From Lucinisca nassula (Eukaryota > Mollusca > Bivalvia > Lucinida > Lucinidae): a DNA stretch of 64,000 nt. The notes beneath the pieces were generated by a model. That model was not told the origin of the DNA and searched no databases. It worked only from the letters and a program-made list of their open reading frames with translations. The DNA lies in contig OY757020.1 in NCBI GenBank assembly GCA_963580285.1, positions 101,125,497 to 101,189,496 on the forward strand, written 5' to 3'. Made by a program: the position numbers and the translations under genes. Of the stretch, positions 46,910-58,000 are shown piece by piece. How positions within the stretch are numbered: position 1 is the stretch's first letter; each line of letters starts with the position of its first letter.

Positions 46910-47335
46910 CAAATGGACAGATGCTAATGTTACACGGACAGAAAAAAATTGTGCTAATGTTACGAATTGGACACAAAAAAAATATTGATTGTGTTACTAC
47001 ATGGACGGAACGTAAAATTTTCTAATGCTACTAGGACTGAAAGTAGAAATGCTAATGTTATTACAGACAATAATTTCTTTGCTAGTGTTAACAAATGGAC
47101 GGACCATAATATTTGCCCTAAAAATGCTAATGTTATGAAGGACATTTTTTGTTTTGCTAGCGTTTCCAAATGGACAGACCATTAAAATTGCTAAAAATGC
47201 AAATGTTACGAAAGACAGATTTTTTTTGCTAGTGTTACCAAATGGACATACCATAAAATTTGCTAATGTTACGACAAATTAAAAGGGGAAATGCTAGTGT
47301 TTTTAAGGACAGAAAAAAAGTTCTGCTAATTAAAA
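46910..47335. repeat. Degenerate minisatellite built on GCTAATGTTAC
   Basis: About ten imperfect units of 30-45 bases share GCTAATGTTAC or GCTAGTGTTACC followed by GGAC-(A/G)-GA and an A/T-rich spacer such as CCATAAAATTT. The copies differ a lot, so the array is old. Short frames across it are not genes. Confidence 0.75.
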
Positions 47336-47482
47336 CCATATTTCATAAAACAAGGAGGTGTAAACATTTAAGTTTAATCACAAGTCCTGTATGAAATACT
47401 TTTCTTAGTAATATATCCTCAAGATCTGATTCCTGTTTCGCATATATTGTACATAATTGTATGTGCCTTTAACCCATTAACT

Positions 47483-47774
47483 ACTCCCTGCTGTTGTGGC
47501 TTTTCATGTACAAACTTGCATGTTCCTGTAGCCTGCATGCATTAGTTCTGGGCGCCTGATAACGAACAAATATAATCTCTTGATTAAAACAAATTCTCCA
47601 TTGAATCATATATCTATCTGTTGAACAATCATTTGAATCTTCTCTAAGAGACAAATGTAGTAAACGGTAATCACATAGATGTTTTGGTGGAGAAAAAACA
47701 AATATACAAGCATCGTTATCCGGACCACAGGTAGTTTGTGTGTTAGCAAAAACCACATCTTGCACGCAGGTGCC
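47483..47774 (-). CDS. Possible last exon of a host gene
   Basis: On the minus strand CCTTTTTTTCTTGTGACAG is a strong splice acceptor (AG at 47776-47775). It is followed in phase 0 by about 97 codons ending in TAG. The product is Cys-rich (eight or more Cys) without a known domain. A candidate first exon with a phase-0 donor lies on the same strand at 52264-52419. The link between the two is only inferred. Confidence 0.3.
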
Positions 47775-49809
47775 CTGTCACAAGAAAAAAAGGCTTAGTG
47801 ACGTACTGAAAATGGCATATCATTATGGAATTGAGGAAAAGCAAGTAAATAATTAACCTTTAACCTGCTGAATATTCAATTAAGGCATACCCATTACTGA
47901 CTCTGCACCAATCAGATTACTTGATGCAGTTTATTTCTACATATTCATAAAATGAATGTCAAACAGTGTAGATCCTGATCAGATGGCTTCTTCAGAAGCC
48001 ATATGATCTCGATCTACACTGTTTGCAAAGATAGGGCTTTTGGCCTACAGCAGGATAAAGGTCAAACAAAAAGCAGTTTGAACTCGTTTTATTTTTTCAA
48101 AGAGATAACACTGAAAATGGTGGCCAAACATTGTTGACCAAGATCAGTCGTCAAAACAGACCTGTATCAGTTTGAAATGTCACTTAGCCTTACTCTCGTG
48201 GCAGGACACATAGTTCATATTGGGTTGGGGTATTTCCAGCACTGAATTTACCTCATTGCTTTTTCACTTCATATACATATATATCAGTATTCCACTTTTA
48301 TATATCTGTATTCCTCACTGTTCACTCTAACATCAATAATTTAACGCAATGAAGATGTTCTGTCTTTTAAACAACAATCTTTAGATGTTAATATAGTTGA
48401 AAGTGCTGGAAATGCCCCCCAGTCTTACAGCTGACTGGTTAGCCAGGCAACCACAGTGCAGCTGGACCTGGGGGCTCACCATAGCAACTAAATAAAATTG
48501 TACTTTAAAGTGTTGTAAACGTAGATGATCTTACATGAGTGGTCAGTTCATTTGAAATGATCACGAGTGTAAGATTTTGTTTATCATATACCGGTATGAA
48601 CATTTTAAATGGAATTATATCATCTTTAATTATGACAATGATTTAATAGAAAATGCATGTTAACATGGACATCATCATCATGACGTTTCTAATTCCTGTT
48701 CATGCGATATTTGTGAAATGATGTAATCCACTGCATATCAGTTTATGATACAATTTCACATTACTCAATCATTGTGTAAATGTCAAATCCTTGAACAAAT
48801 ATTTTGTTGACAGTAAGGTAAGTATGATCTACTCATCGAATGCATTGTTTGATATTTACACTAGCCACTGTCTGTATATATTTCTGAGCAAATGACTTTA
48901 TCATCTAATGAAAGTCAATTGCACATGTGGTGTTGTCTGAAAGTGACATCGTGAACAGACAGGCGTCTTGATTGTTGTATCAATGTTCGCGTGATGGCTG
49001 TTAAAGGCCATGGCTAGACATGTTGGTTAAGAACAATTTTGTGTCACGCATTTTGTACAGTTTACACCGTTAGCTCACATTTCTATGGACTAAAAATAAT
49101 CAGAAAAAAGTGTAAATATAATTTATCATATGACGTCGTGTCTGAGAGTGTATTAACGTCATGCATTAAATTCGGTAATCCACTAGTGGATTAAATATGC
49201 AAATTACTTAGAAACGCTCCGTAACGTTACAAGTACAATATCCTTAACGACGTTGCGTTTACTAATGTCGGAATCCTGACATTTTTGCATACAAATTGTT
49301 AATACATGTTAAATGCCTTTTTTATGTCATATGATAAATAGAATCTTGCATTCGTGTTCATGTATTATTAAATTTATTTAACTCGTTGAGGAAAAGGCAT
49401 AAAATGCTCGGCCAAGCCTCGCATGTTATACCTTTTCCTCAACTCGTTTAATAAATTCAATAATACATGAGCACTCATGTAAGATCCTCTATATAATAGT
49501 TTAAATTTGATTGTTTGAAGTTCCTTGGGTGATGAAGTTAGTGGTAGTCTTTAAAATTCCACACAAAGTGCATCATGGAATTTTAGCTGTCCATTAGCTT
49601 CATCACCTCTTGAAAGTCAAAAAACAATTTTCTATTAAATAAATTGTGATCATAGGAATTAATAAAACTTCACTTAGAGATACTTCCTTTATTTTGTACC
49701 TCTTTTCACAACAGTTACAAGTCAAAAGTACTGGTATCATATCTCTAGTAAGCTTCAATTAATTTTGAAAAAAAAAAAAAAAAAGACAGCCAAATACTGA
49801 TTGACAACT
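47775..49809. repeat. Non-coding host DNA with two inverted-repeat elements
   Basis: At 47956-48023 two arms of about 30 bases (AAACAGTGTAGATC...GGCTTCT) face each other around TCAG. At 49356-49482 longer arms (AACTCGTTGAGGAAAAGG and ATGTATTATT...) enclose a short AATGCTCGGCC...GCATG loop. Both look like foldback or MITE remnants. A weaker hairpin lies at 49530-49608. No gene seen. Confidence 0.55.
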
Positions 49810-50171
49810 AGAAAAAGTGTCCATAGGACACGGATGCCCCCGCCAAATGCCATTCATAAAAAATATTACAAATGTACTTCAAATCAATCATAACATATAT
49901 GCATCAAGGGCAGATAATCCAAAAACCAAAAATGCAAGAGTTGTCTTCCTTGTTCATGACACATCGTCTCAGTGTGATGAATGCACCTGTGAAGTTTCAT
50001 GAATATATTCCATATGGTTTAGGAGTTATGGCCCGGACACGGTTAACTATATGGTTCCGAGTCAAGGGCAGATAATTCAAAAACCAAAAATGCAAGAGTT
50101 GTCTTCCTTGTTCATGACACATCGTCGAAGTGTGATCAATGCACCTGTGAAGTTTCATGAATATATTCCAT
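49810..50171 (+). repeat. Dispersed repeat with internal tandem duplication
   Basis: The first 95 bases (GTGTCCATAGGACACGGATG...) recur at 57672-57772. A second part of about 105 bases (49908-50012) is repeated with few changes at 50066-50171, marked by AATGCAAGAGTTGTCTTCC and GTGAAGTTTCATGAATAT. No coding function. Confidence 0.7.
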
Positions 50172-50273
50172 CCTCAATCACGAGCACTGTCTCATCCCTT
50201 TCTTCCATCTGTAATATTAATAATAATAACAATAAAAATAATAATGATAATTATAATAAAGATAAAAATAAAA

Positions 50274-50440
50274 ATATTGTGGGGGCTTGGCAGGACCGTC
50301 TCGATGATGCGGTTCTTTCGAGTACCCACAATAAGAACAATAATGTATACCCCTACCACCCCTAGTTTTACTAAACAAAAGCGGGGTTTCAAGGGTCGAA
50401 ATTTTCAGGCGTGTTTTCGTGAAACAGAGAAAAGTTAATT
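50274..50440 (+). repeat. Palindrome-containing repeat family, copy 2
   Basis: GGCAGGACCGTCTCGATG... forms a hairpin with GCGGTTCTTTCGAG, followed by the family tail ATACCCCTACCACCCC and GCGGGGTTTCAAGGG. It is flanked on the left by an AATAAT-rich microsatellite (50215-50275). Confidence 0.6.
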
Positions 50441-50495
50441 AAAATTCTTACCTGTCCCCGACCAAGTCTAAGAGACGCGTTTTTAAATGCATATT

Positions 50496-51782
50496 GATGA
50501 TGATGATGATTTCGTGTTTAACGACGCGTCAACCCTCTTTGTGGGTCATAAGCGTCAAACGGTTAATGGTAAACGGCATTGAGAATTATGAGGATATAAA
50601 AAGTAAAAAGGTTGGTTTGATATGTATAAACTTCTTAAACAGTTAAATCTTATGAAAAAGTCCAATTTCTTTTAAGAATAAAATATTTTCAAAAGGTACA
50701 TCTTGAAACAATTGTTGCAAAGTGTCAGCTCTGAAGTATAAGTTACGGGACTGTGAAAAGTCTACGCATTCAATTAAAATATGTTTCACAGTGAATGGCT
50801 GATCACAGCCTACACAGGAAGGCTGTTCATCACCATTTAAAATATACGAATGAGTAACTCTAGTATGGCCAATGCGCATTAATACTACATCCTCTTTCCT
50901 GGAAAACTGTGGAGGAGAGCATTTAGTTCCAACGACAGGTTTAATGGCATGGAGGTTGTTATTCATCGCACGGTCCCATTCGCCTTGCCATTCCGACAAG
51001 ATGTATCTATTGATAAATGGTTTAAAATTATTAAAAGGAATTTTAAAAACAGACGGATCAAGATTGAGCGATTCCTTTGCTTTCTTGTCAGCAAACTCAT
51101 TGCCGACAATGCCAATATGGCTCGGAAGCCAACAAAACAAGATTTGGTGCGTTTTAGAAATTTCATGATGTTTTTCGATCAGTTTTTGTATTTGAGGATT
51201 TTTAGATGATGAATGGTCTAAAGCCTTAAGCACAGAAAGTGAATCAGAAAATATAAGAGAAACATACGCACAACCAACTTTATCTCCTTCTTTGGAACCA
51301 TCAGTATAGACTTGCTGGTAATCATCGTAACGTGACTGCAGTACCTGAAAGTTTTGTTTGAGAAGTATCGGATTTGATTCGGATTTTTTGCCATCATGTA
51401 AGTCGAACAGAATAGAAGGTTGTTTAATACACCAAGATGGAACTTCGGCGGTTTCATGTTTTTGAATATTTTTAAGTCGATACCTGAATTTTCCAGCAGT
51501 GGTAAAATACGTAATCCAAAAGGTTTGATTGCTGTGGGTTTAGTTTCATACTTATCTACAAATTCAGGTCGAAATGAAATTTGGAATGCCGGGTTAGATG
51601 GATTAGCAGCAAGTCTGATAGCATACTGAAGAGAAAGTTTCTCTCTGCGCGAAGTTAAAGATGGTTCACCTGCTTCTACATAAAGGCTTAATACGGGAGA
51701 AGTACGGAAGGCTCCCATAGCCAAACGAAGGCCTTGATGATGAATAGTATCCAAAGATTTTAAATAAGACTTTCTGGCAGAA
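50496..51782 (-). mobile_element. Non-LTR retrotransposon copy E, 5'-truncated
   Basis: Contains the 3' tail, 3' untranslated region and the ORF2 end (RNase H and zinc finger). It starts within the reverse transcriptase/thumb region and is flanked by a 14-bp duplication TTTAAATGCATATT (50482-50495 and 51783-51796). About 110 bases are missing near 51255, and a one-base deletion near 51474 shifts the frame, so it is dead. Truncation at the 5' end is the usual outcome of target-primed reverse transcription. Confidence 0.9.
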
Positions 51783-51960
51783 TTTAAATGCATATTAAAT
51801 AGAGTTGAAAGCCATATAGTTTTAACCCGGGAATTTTAACACAATACATTACGAAATTACGCCTATACAATTACATCGCGAATTATAACGCCGAATAAAA
51901 AAGAAGTAAATTTTAAGATGAAAAAAAAATATATATATGAAAATTTGTTTATTTTTGCGC

Positions 51961-52160
51961 AAAACATAGATCATGGGGGCTTGGTAGGACCGTCTCGATG
52001 TGACGGTCCTATCGAGTATCCACGGTCTATGTTTAAGATCCGAAATAAGAAAAATAATGTATACCCCTGCAAACCCCAGTTTTTCTAAATAAAAGCAGGG
52101 GGTTCTAGTGGTCGAAATCTTTTAGGCGTGTTTTCGTGATGGTACGTATATGATACAGCG
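51961..52160 (+). repeat. Palindrome-containing repeat family, copy 3
   Basis: AACATAGATCATGG...GGTAGGACCGTC and GACGGTCCTATC...CCACGGTCTATGTTT are the arms, followed by the family tail (ATACCCCTGCAAACCCCAG, GCAGGGGGTT). Confidence 0.65.
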
Positions 52161-52263
52161 AAAAGTCAATAAAATTTTGTTGAGAGAACTTGTGACCCAA
52201 CCCCAGTGTACACATTTATGTAAAAGTGACAATAAAATATGTCCATAACAATAAAATGCTTAC

Positions 52264-52419
52264 CCGCCCCGACCATTCAGCATCTTCAACACAGGACTGC
52301 GCCAGTGCGTCCATTTCGTCATCAAAACTTAAAGCATTTGATGCTCCGTCCATTTCTATTTGTGTTCTTACGAAATTCAGCGCGAGTTCGAATTCTACAA
52401 CACTTTCCATCTTTATCAT
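52264..52419 (-). CDS. Possible first exon of a host gene
   Basis: On the minus strand an ATG at 52419 opens 52 codons ending exactly at GGGGCGG followed by GTAAGC, a good splice donor, in phase 0. The translation (MIKMESVVEFELALNF..., acidic SFDDEMDALAQ) looks natural. The upstream DNA (52420-52760) is CpG-rich, as a promoter would be. A similar donor-like motif next to another repeat copy at about 50450 warns that part of it could be repeat sequence. Confidence 0.3.
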
Positions 52420-52754
52420 ACGACTGCTAAAACGATATTAAAACGTTAGGACGGACGTGCGCGCTCTTACGAGGAAGCTTAAATCAGAACGAGGCTGTCG
52501 TCTCTCATCGGCCGATGCTCGACACATTCGGAATGTTGTTTGGCAACTAGTTTTTGGTTATTGATAAACGCCGCCATTATAATGGTCAAGGCGTTGTTAT
52601 TATGATGTAACGCGGGAACTAATTAAGATGACTTTCTCTACGCCTGCACCTGTCAGTAGTAATATCCTAAATGTTGGGATGGAAGACTGCTGCTACCGTG
52701 CAACGTTACAACAACGTCGTTTCGCTTAACATGCGCAACAATTTGCGTTAACGA

Positions 52755-53090
52755 CGGACTGACTGACCGCCCCCCGCCCATCGGGGCTTGAAGAAATAGA
52801 TGGGCTGCCTAATGCTTCCACGCAGAGCTGAGTCCGACCCCACACAAGTACTGGTAAACCGCTTAGAAGATCTAAGCCTGCCCAGGCAAAGCGGTGCTAG
52901 TCGGACGGTCCATGCTTATAAACCCTTTTGGTTTCATTGGACGACAGGGCTTGAGATGTCATTTCATCTCAATGTCGGGAAAAAGTCCCACAAATTTGGA
53001 AGCAACGTCTCCAAAATGACCTATACAGTATTGACGGGGGCGTTAAATCTCAAATCAGACAAACAAACAAACAAACGGACTGACTGCCCC
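52755..53090 (+). repeat. SINE-like repeat with AAAC tail
   Basis: Contains CCCATCGGGGCTT near the left end, inverted relative to the copy at 46 kb. It ends with CCAAAATGACCTATACAG, GTTGACGGGGGCGTTAAA and an ACAAACAAACAAAC tail. Related 3' end at 53665-53750. Confidence 0.55.
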
Positions 53091-53319
53091 TGACCAAACG
53101 GAGCTAACCCTGATCGAGCGCATCTATCGCTCCGTCTCCGCTATGCCCTCAGTCAACCCTCTTTATACCGACATTCGTTATAACGACAAACTCGTTATAA
53201 CGATAATTTAAACGGTACGAATCTTTTGCTCAAAACTAAGCATCGATCTGATCAGCTTGATAGGAAATGAGTGTATAAATTCCATAGCCAAGAAAAATTC
53301 TCCGAGATACAAATGTTAT

Positions 53320-53480
53320 AGATATATGTTAGAATCGCCTCGATGAGGCGGTTCTAACGAGTACCCACAACCTATGTCTTAATAAGGAAAATAAGGTTTA
53401 CCCCCCTACATACCCAAATTTTACGGTATAAAAGCCGGGTTTAAGGGAGTCAAAATTATATAGGCGTGTTTTCGCGATGA
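53320..53480 (+). repeat. Palindrome-containing repeat family, copy 4
   Basis: GTTAGAATCGCCTC and GAGGCGGTTCTAAC form a near-perfect hairpin at 53328-53358, followed by the family tail. A SINE-like 3' end follows at 53665-53750. From there to 54424 no gene is seen. Confidence 0.65.
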
Positions 53481-54424
53481 TTTTACGAATTTATAGTAGC
53501 GACAGAAGCGGAGCAAATTCTTTCTGATCAAGAGTTTCGCCTCGATTCTCCTCGTTTCGCGTAAAAGTATTTTTGCTCTGGCTACGCCCCCACGATAACT
53601 GTATAAATTCCATAGCCGAGAAAGATTCTCCGAGATATAAATATTGTAGATATGTCCGGTAAAGGTCTCGCACAACTGGAAGCAACGCCCCCCAAAATGA
53701 CCTATACGGCGTTGACGGGGACGTTAAACCTAAAATCGAACAAACCAAACTTTATTTTCCGGGACGTGGTCCATTCCTAGTTTCTCACATCAAATCGCGC
53801 TCTTCCAGCACCTTCCATTGTTTTCCGGTTTTCGAGGCGATAATTGTTTTGCGGGTGAGAGAATTAATTTGCGCCCCATCAATACTATACCGGGTAGTAT
53901 CTCCCTAAATATTGGGATAGGAGCGCTCGAGCGAACGGGGTAGACCCCGATCACCCCGACCTGATCGGGGACAGCGAACTTCGCCAATCCGCGGGAACAT
54001 CTTTCGCCTCAAAATTTAGGATACTTTCGGCGTAATTACCGTGATTTACGTCATTCGAACACTCGTCCGATATTTAGGGTAGTTTCGTCATCTTATAGTT
54101 TCCCTTACGTTTCACCGGAAGTTATACGCATGCTGCGCATGCGCAGTTCGTGGGGCTAAAGTAACGCCCTTACTACTCTTACATTTTGTGAGCTTTTCCC
54201 AATACATTTCCGACTCCTGGGTTGAATACGTTGCTGGCGGGTTATCGTTAGCCAACTTAATGGGCGTTCGTGTCTGACGCACCTGAGCTGGCTTGGTTGG
54301 CAAAGGAGTGGACGCCAAATTAAAACTAGATCGTGTTCTGGGTTTGTTGGTAATTGATTTTATTGCTCGTAGACTTTTTTCTTCATAGCTTCCGGTGTAT
54401 TCGGCATTTACACAACCTGGCAGG

Positions 54425-56665
54425 TTATTTCTGCATAATGTGCAGTAACACGTTAGTTTTTTTAACTAAGAGTTTGTATGGGACTCCCGGGACATTTAGT
54501 ACCTGGTGTAGTTTTCTACTTCCTTGCAAAGTTTGAACTTCTGCAAGCTTGTTGTCTCTTTTTATGTCTCCTTTCTTAACATGATAGAATTTTCTTTTTG
54601 ATCCAGGTTCATCCAAGCACAGATTGCTTTCAGAACACCATGTAAACATGTCTACCGCATTGGAGATTACCACCGTTCTACCGAGTAAGGCCATGTCCAC
54701 AGCTCTATTAATACATCCTAATTCGCCGTCACATTCTGACTTCCCATGATCACTACCAAAGTAGTTCCATTCAACATGTACACCTTTGAGGCTTATATTT
54801 GCAAATGTACCCTTCCCCTTGTATTGAGAGGCACAACCATCTGAGAAAACAACAACTCTATTGAATAATATCCCTGATTCTTTTAAGTAGCCCATTGTCT
54901 GTTCAAAAAAATGATTTACAGCGTAGTGGTCATGTGAGTGATCATCACTCAGAAAAACAAGCGATTCCCTAACGGTTAACTCGGGGAAGTCGAGAGAGTG
55001 GTAAAACACAACGACAGGGTGTATAGTTACCTGCTGTATTGTGTAGTATACAGACTTTGGTTCGTCTTGGAAACGAATTTGTCTGTTTTTTCCAAAGTCC
55101 ATCACAAGAACTACACAGTCATTCGGCAAATTTGTCTTCATTTCATCAAACTGTCTCTGCTGCCACTGTCCGATGAAAAGGTGCTCTGGAAAAGTTATCC
55201 CTTGTACTGGGCTGACAACATCAATGATAAGTTCTTCCAACATTGTTTTATAATTTCCTGTATGGGTTTTAAGGACTTTCCGTGTTTTCCCATCCTCTAT
55301 AACTCTTTCCCAGTGGTTCCAAGTCACTTCTTTGTCATTTTTATTTATTTCTGCAGCATTTCCAAGATAACTTAATAGTCTTTCTTTTGTGTCACTACAT
55401 TTTTCACATTCCTTGAATATGCACTTCGAAAAGTGATTACGCTGTGTTTGAGTTTTCGTACAAAGTACAATGTCCAGCAATTGGTTGAAATCTTTGATAT
55501 TGCTGACTGCTGTTAGGGCTTTTAGTTTATAACTTAAGTTTTGGCACACCTTGCACACACAAAAGTTCCAATGCTTACTTGTCAGTAATCGTACATTTTT
55601 GGGCCTTAACATTGTAAACTTTGTGAACCCTATCTTTGATTCCTTATGGTCCTTCCTGAACAATGAGAAAGCAACAGCTAAAGTACATTGCATTACATAT
55701 CCTGGACCATGTTTATTGGCATATCGCTTTTGTGGCAAAGGTGTTGATATGTCTGAACGAAAGTAGAAGTTCCTAGCTAAATGTTCTGTCCTAGGTGAAA
55801 GTCTTGTATACCACTTGGGATACTTTATTCCACTCCAGGGTTTACATTTCACTCTTGTACTTTTGCTACCCTTTTTTTGCTGAATTCCAATTTTAGCAGC
55901 TTTTGTATCCTTAATGTTTTGGATATATTTTCCAACTTTTGGTTTTGGACTGTTCTCCACCAAATCTTCTGTGGGTTGTCTTTTTCTTTCAGTATTGTCA
56001 AATTCACCATCAAAATTCCTACCCTGTGATTTTGCACCAATTTCCATCAACTCTTCTGTGGCTTGTCTTTTTCTCGGTGTTGAATTCTGAACGAGGTTGT
56101 TCATGACACGCGCGAATTTATCAGCACATTGTGGCAGTACCTTTCTAGCTTTTGATGTCACATTGTATAGCGTTTTCTTTGACCCGAACCCACTTTCAGA
56201 CTGCTGTGGTGATGATCTCTGTTTGCTTTTTTCCTGTGCTTTTTCCTGCTTTCTTACTCTGTCCTTCTTCCTTACCCAGGTCTTTTTGATGGCTGACATT
56301 TTTTGCCTGTACTTTTGTTTTGATTCTCGCCATTGTTTTCTAAGGCTTTCTGATTTTGCCCTTGTCCTTGGTTTAGATTTCTCTGCCATACCTGATGAAG
56401 CCATTGGTTCCAGGGTATTGGCTGCTTCTTTCAGTCTTTCTCTATACTTCTGTTGCCTTAATTTATTTTTTTCTCTAAGTGACACCAATTTGTCTGGGCC
56501 ATTCTTGATGCGCTGTCTGTAATCCTTACTTCTTTCCTTCTGCCTCTCTAAATACTGGTCATACTTTTTTCTGTTGCTTGCTTTCAGGTTTTGTCTGTAT
56601 AGAGCAGAGGGATCCTGTCTGGCCAGTGATGTTGGACTAAGGTCATTGGGACCCTGACTGTCCAT
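54425..56665 (-). CDS. Intronless transposon-related protein with DDE-like acids
   Basis: From ATG at 56665 the frame gives 746 residues. A longer frame to 56932 exists, but its extra part lies in a repeated region, and an acceptor-like TTTGTAAACAG just upstream of 56665 supports the shorter start. The N-terminal 200 residues are basic with repeated RKQYRQR-type helices. Cys/His clusters (HWNFCVCKVCQ and a CxxC later) may bind zinc. The C-terminal half has VLVMDFGKN, VVFSDGCASQYKG and GSDHGKSECDGELG, three spaced acids in an RNase H-fold-like order. This type is frequent in mollusc genomes and probably derives from a DNA transposon. No terminal repeats are seen. The superfamily is not named. 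Confidence 0.55.
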   Translation of the reverse strand: MDSQGPNDLSPTSLARQDPSALYRQNLKASNRKKYDQYLERQKERSKDYRQRIKNGPDKLVSLREKNKLRQQKYRERLKEAANTLEPMASSGMAEKSKPRTRAKSESLRKQWRESKQKYRQKMSAIKKTWVRKKDRVRKQEKAQEKSKQRSSPQQSESGFGSKKTLYNVTSKARKVLPQCADKFARVMNNLVQNSTPRKRQATEELMEIGAKSQGRNFDGEFDNTERKRQPTEDLVENSPKPKVGKYIQNIKDTKAAKIGIQQKKGSKSTRVKCKPWSGIKYPKWYTRLSPRTEHLARNFYFRSDISTPLPQKRYANKHGPGYVMQCTLAVAFSLFRKDHKESKIGFTKFTMLRPKNVRLLTSKHWNFCVCKVCQNLSYKLKALTAVSNIKDFNQLLDIVLCTKTQTQRNHFSKCIFKECEKCSDTKERLLSYLGNAAEINKNDKEVTWNHWERVIEDGKTRKVLKTHTGNYKTMLEELIIDVVSPVQGITFPEHLFIGQWQQRQFDEMKTNLPNDCVVLVMDFGKNRQIRFQDEPKSVYYTIQQVTIHPVVVFYHSLDFPELTVRESLVFLSDDHSHDHYAVNHFFEQTMGYLKESGILFNRVVVFSDGCASQYKGKGTFANISLKGVHVEWNYFGSDHGKSECDGELGCINRAVDMALLGRTVVISNAVDMFTWCSESNLCLDEPGSKRKFYHVKKGDIKRDNKLAEVQTLQGSRKLHQVLNVPGVPYKLLVKKTNVLLHIMQK

Positions 56666-56749
56666 TTTAGTGGGCGGCTCCTGTTTACAAATAAACACAA
56701 CAAATCGGTCGGATGGCAATGTCGCGCCTGCAAGGCCTTGTCCCGAAAT

Positions 56750-57480
56750 TAGGTTAAGGTGGTGCAACTTTACAAAGTCAGTGGACCATGAAATACTGGT
56801 CAAAGTCATGAGGTAATACTCTGCTGATGGAATACATGCCATGCATAAAGTTACATGCAAGGGTCCTACAGTTCTCAAATTATGGACTTGGACTCTCAGG
56901 TTGACGCCAGGATTAATGCAAACAGACATCACTGAACCGTGAAATATAGGTCAAGGTCATGAAGTAATACTATGACAGTGTAGGACACATCAATGATGAA
57001 GTGTATGTTTAATGGTTGGTAGTCACTGTAACATGCAATATGTGTTTGTATTGGGGTTTAACGGCCCTGTCAACACTAGGCCATTTTAGCTGGTCTGGTT
57101 GTCAGTTTACATATCTGCACTTTGCCTGGGCAAGCTTATTCATAAGCAGTTAACCAGTACAATGTACATTATTTCGCCAGAAACTGGGACTGTGCAATAT
57201 ATATATTCATGAAGTTATGCTCTGGTGATGATGCACATACTAATGATGAAGTGTTACTGTGTATGCAAGGTATGATGATTGATTGCCTATAAGATGGACT
57301 TGAATTCTAGGGTTGACACAATTTGACAAAGTCACTGGTCCGTGAAATATAGGTCAGGTCATGAAGTTATGTTATGGTGATGGAAAACATACCAACGATG
57401 AAGTGTATACAAGGTTTGATGATTACTGGTAAACTAGTTCTGAAGATATGGACTCGAACATTAGGGTTGACACAAATGTT
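56750..57480. repeat. Degenerate tandem repeat, GGTCATGAAGT-type units
   Basis: Three to four units of 130-230 bases share GGTCA(A)GGTCATGAAGTAATAC, TGATGAAGTGT and TGGACTTG(A/G)A...GGTTGACAC. The units are diverged. At 57050-57085 a fragment of the SINE-like 3' end lies in reverse (GGGGTTTAACGGCCCTGTC). Confidence 0.6.
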
Positions 57481-57671
57481 GAAGACGATGGACAAATTAA
57501 GAACCAGACACCTATATCGCATCCGCTTACAGGCGCGACAAAAAAAACACACATATACATATTTAACTTTAACCGCTTTTAACCCTTTTCAAACTTAGCA
57601 TACGGCTCGATATGAGTGAAATAATCTTGAAAGGGCCGGAAAACCAAAAAAAAAAAAAAAAAACTTAGCAT

Positions 57672-57772
57672 AAGAAGAAAAAGTGTCTATAGGACATGGA
57701 TGCCCCCGCCAAATGCCATTCACAAAAATATTACAAATGTACTTCAAATCAATCATAAAATATATGCATCAA
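57672..57772 (+). repeat. Dispersed repeat, second copy of 49810-49905
   Basis: GTGTCTATAGGACATGGATG... matches the earlier copy closely over about 95 bases. From here to 58000 there is a short TATG-rich stretch and no gene. Confidence 0.7.
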
Positions 57773-58000
57773 TCAAGGAGAGGATACGTATAGGCCTAGC
57801 CTACATCCAATCCCTTGATTGCATATGTATGTACTATGTATGTATGTATATATACATCTGTTGTGAAAAAATTGTTAACAAACTAGAGATGGTGTTTGTG
57901 AAACACTATGCCCCCAACCATATGCTTGACCCTAAATGCCAAAATTTTCAAACGGTTATAACTGAAAAACACGATTTTATAAATACAATTTTTCATGGTT

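Noticed and set aside
50215..50392. Ile/Asn-rich frames on both strands
   Set aside because: Produced by an AATAAT-type microsatellite.
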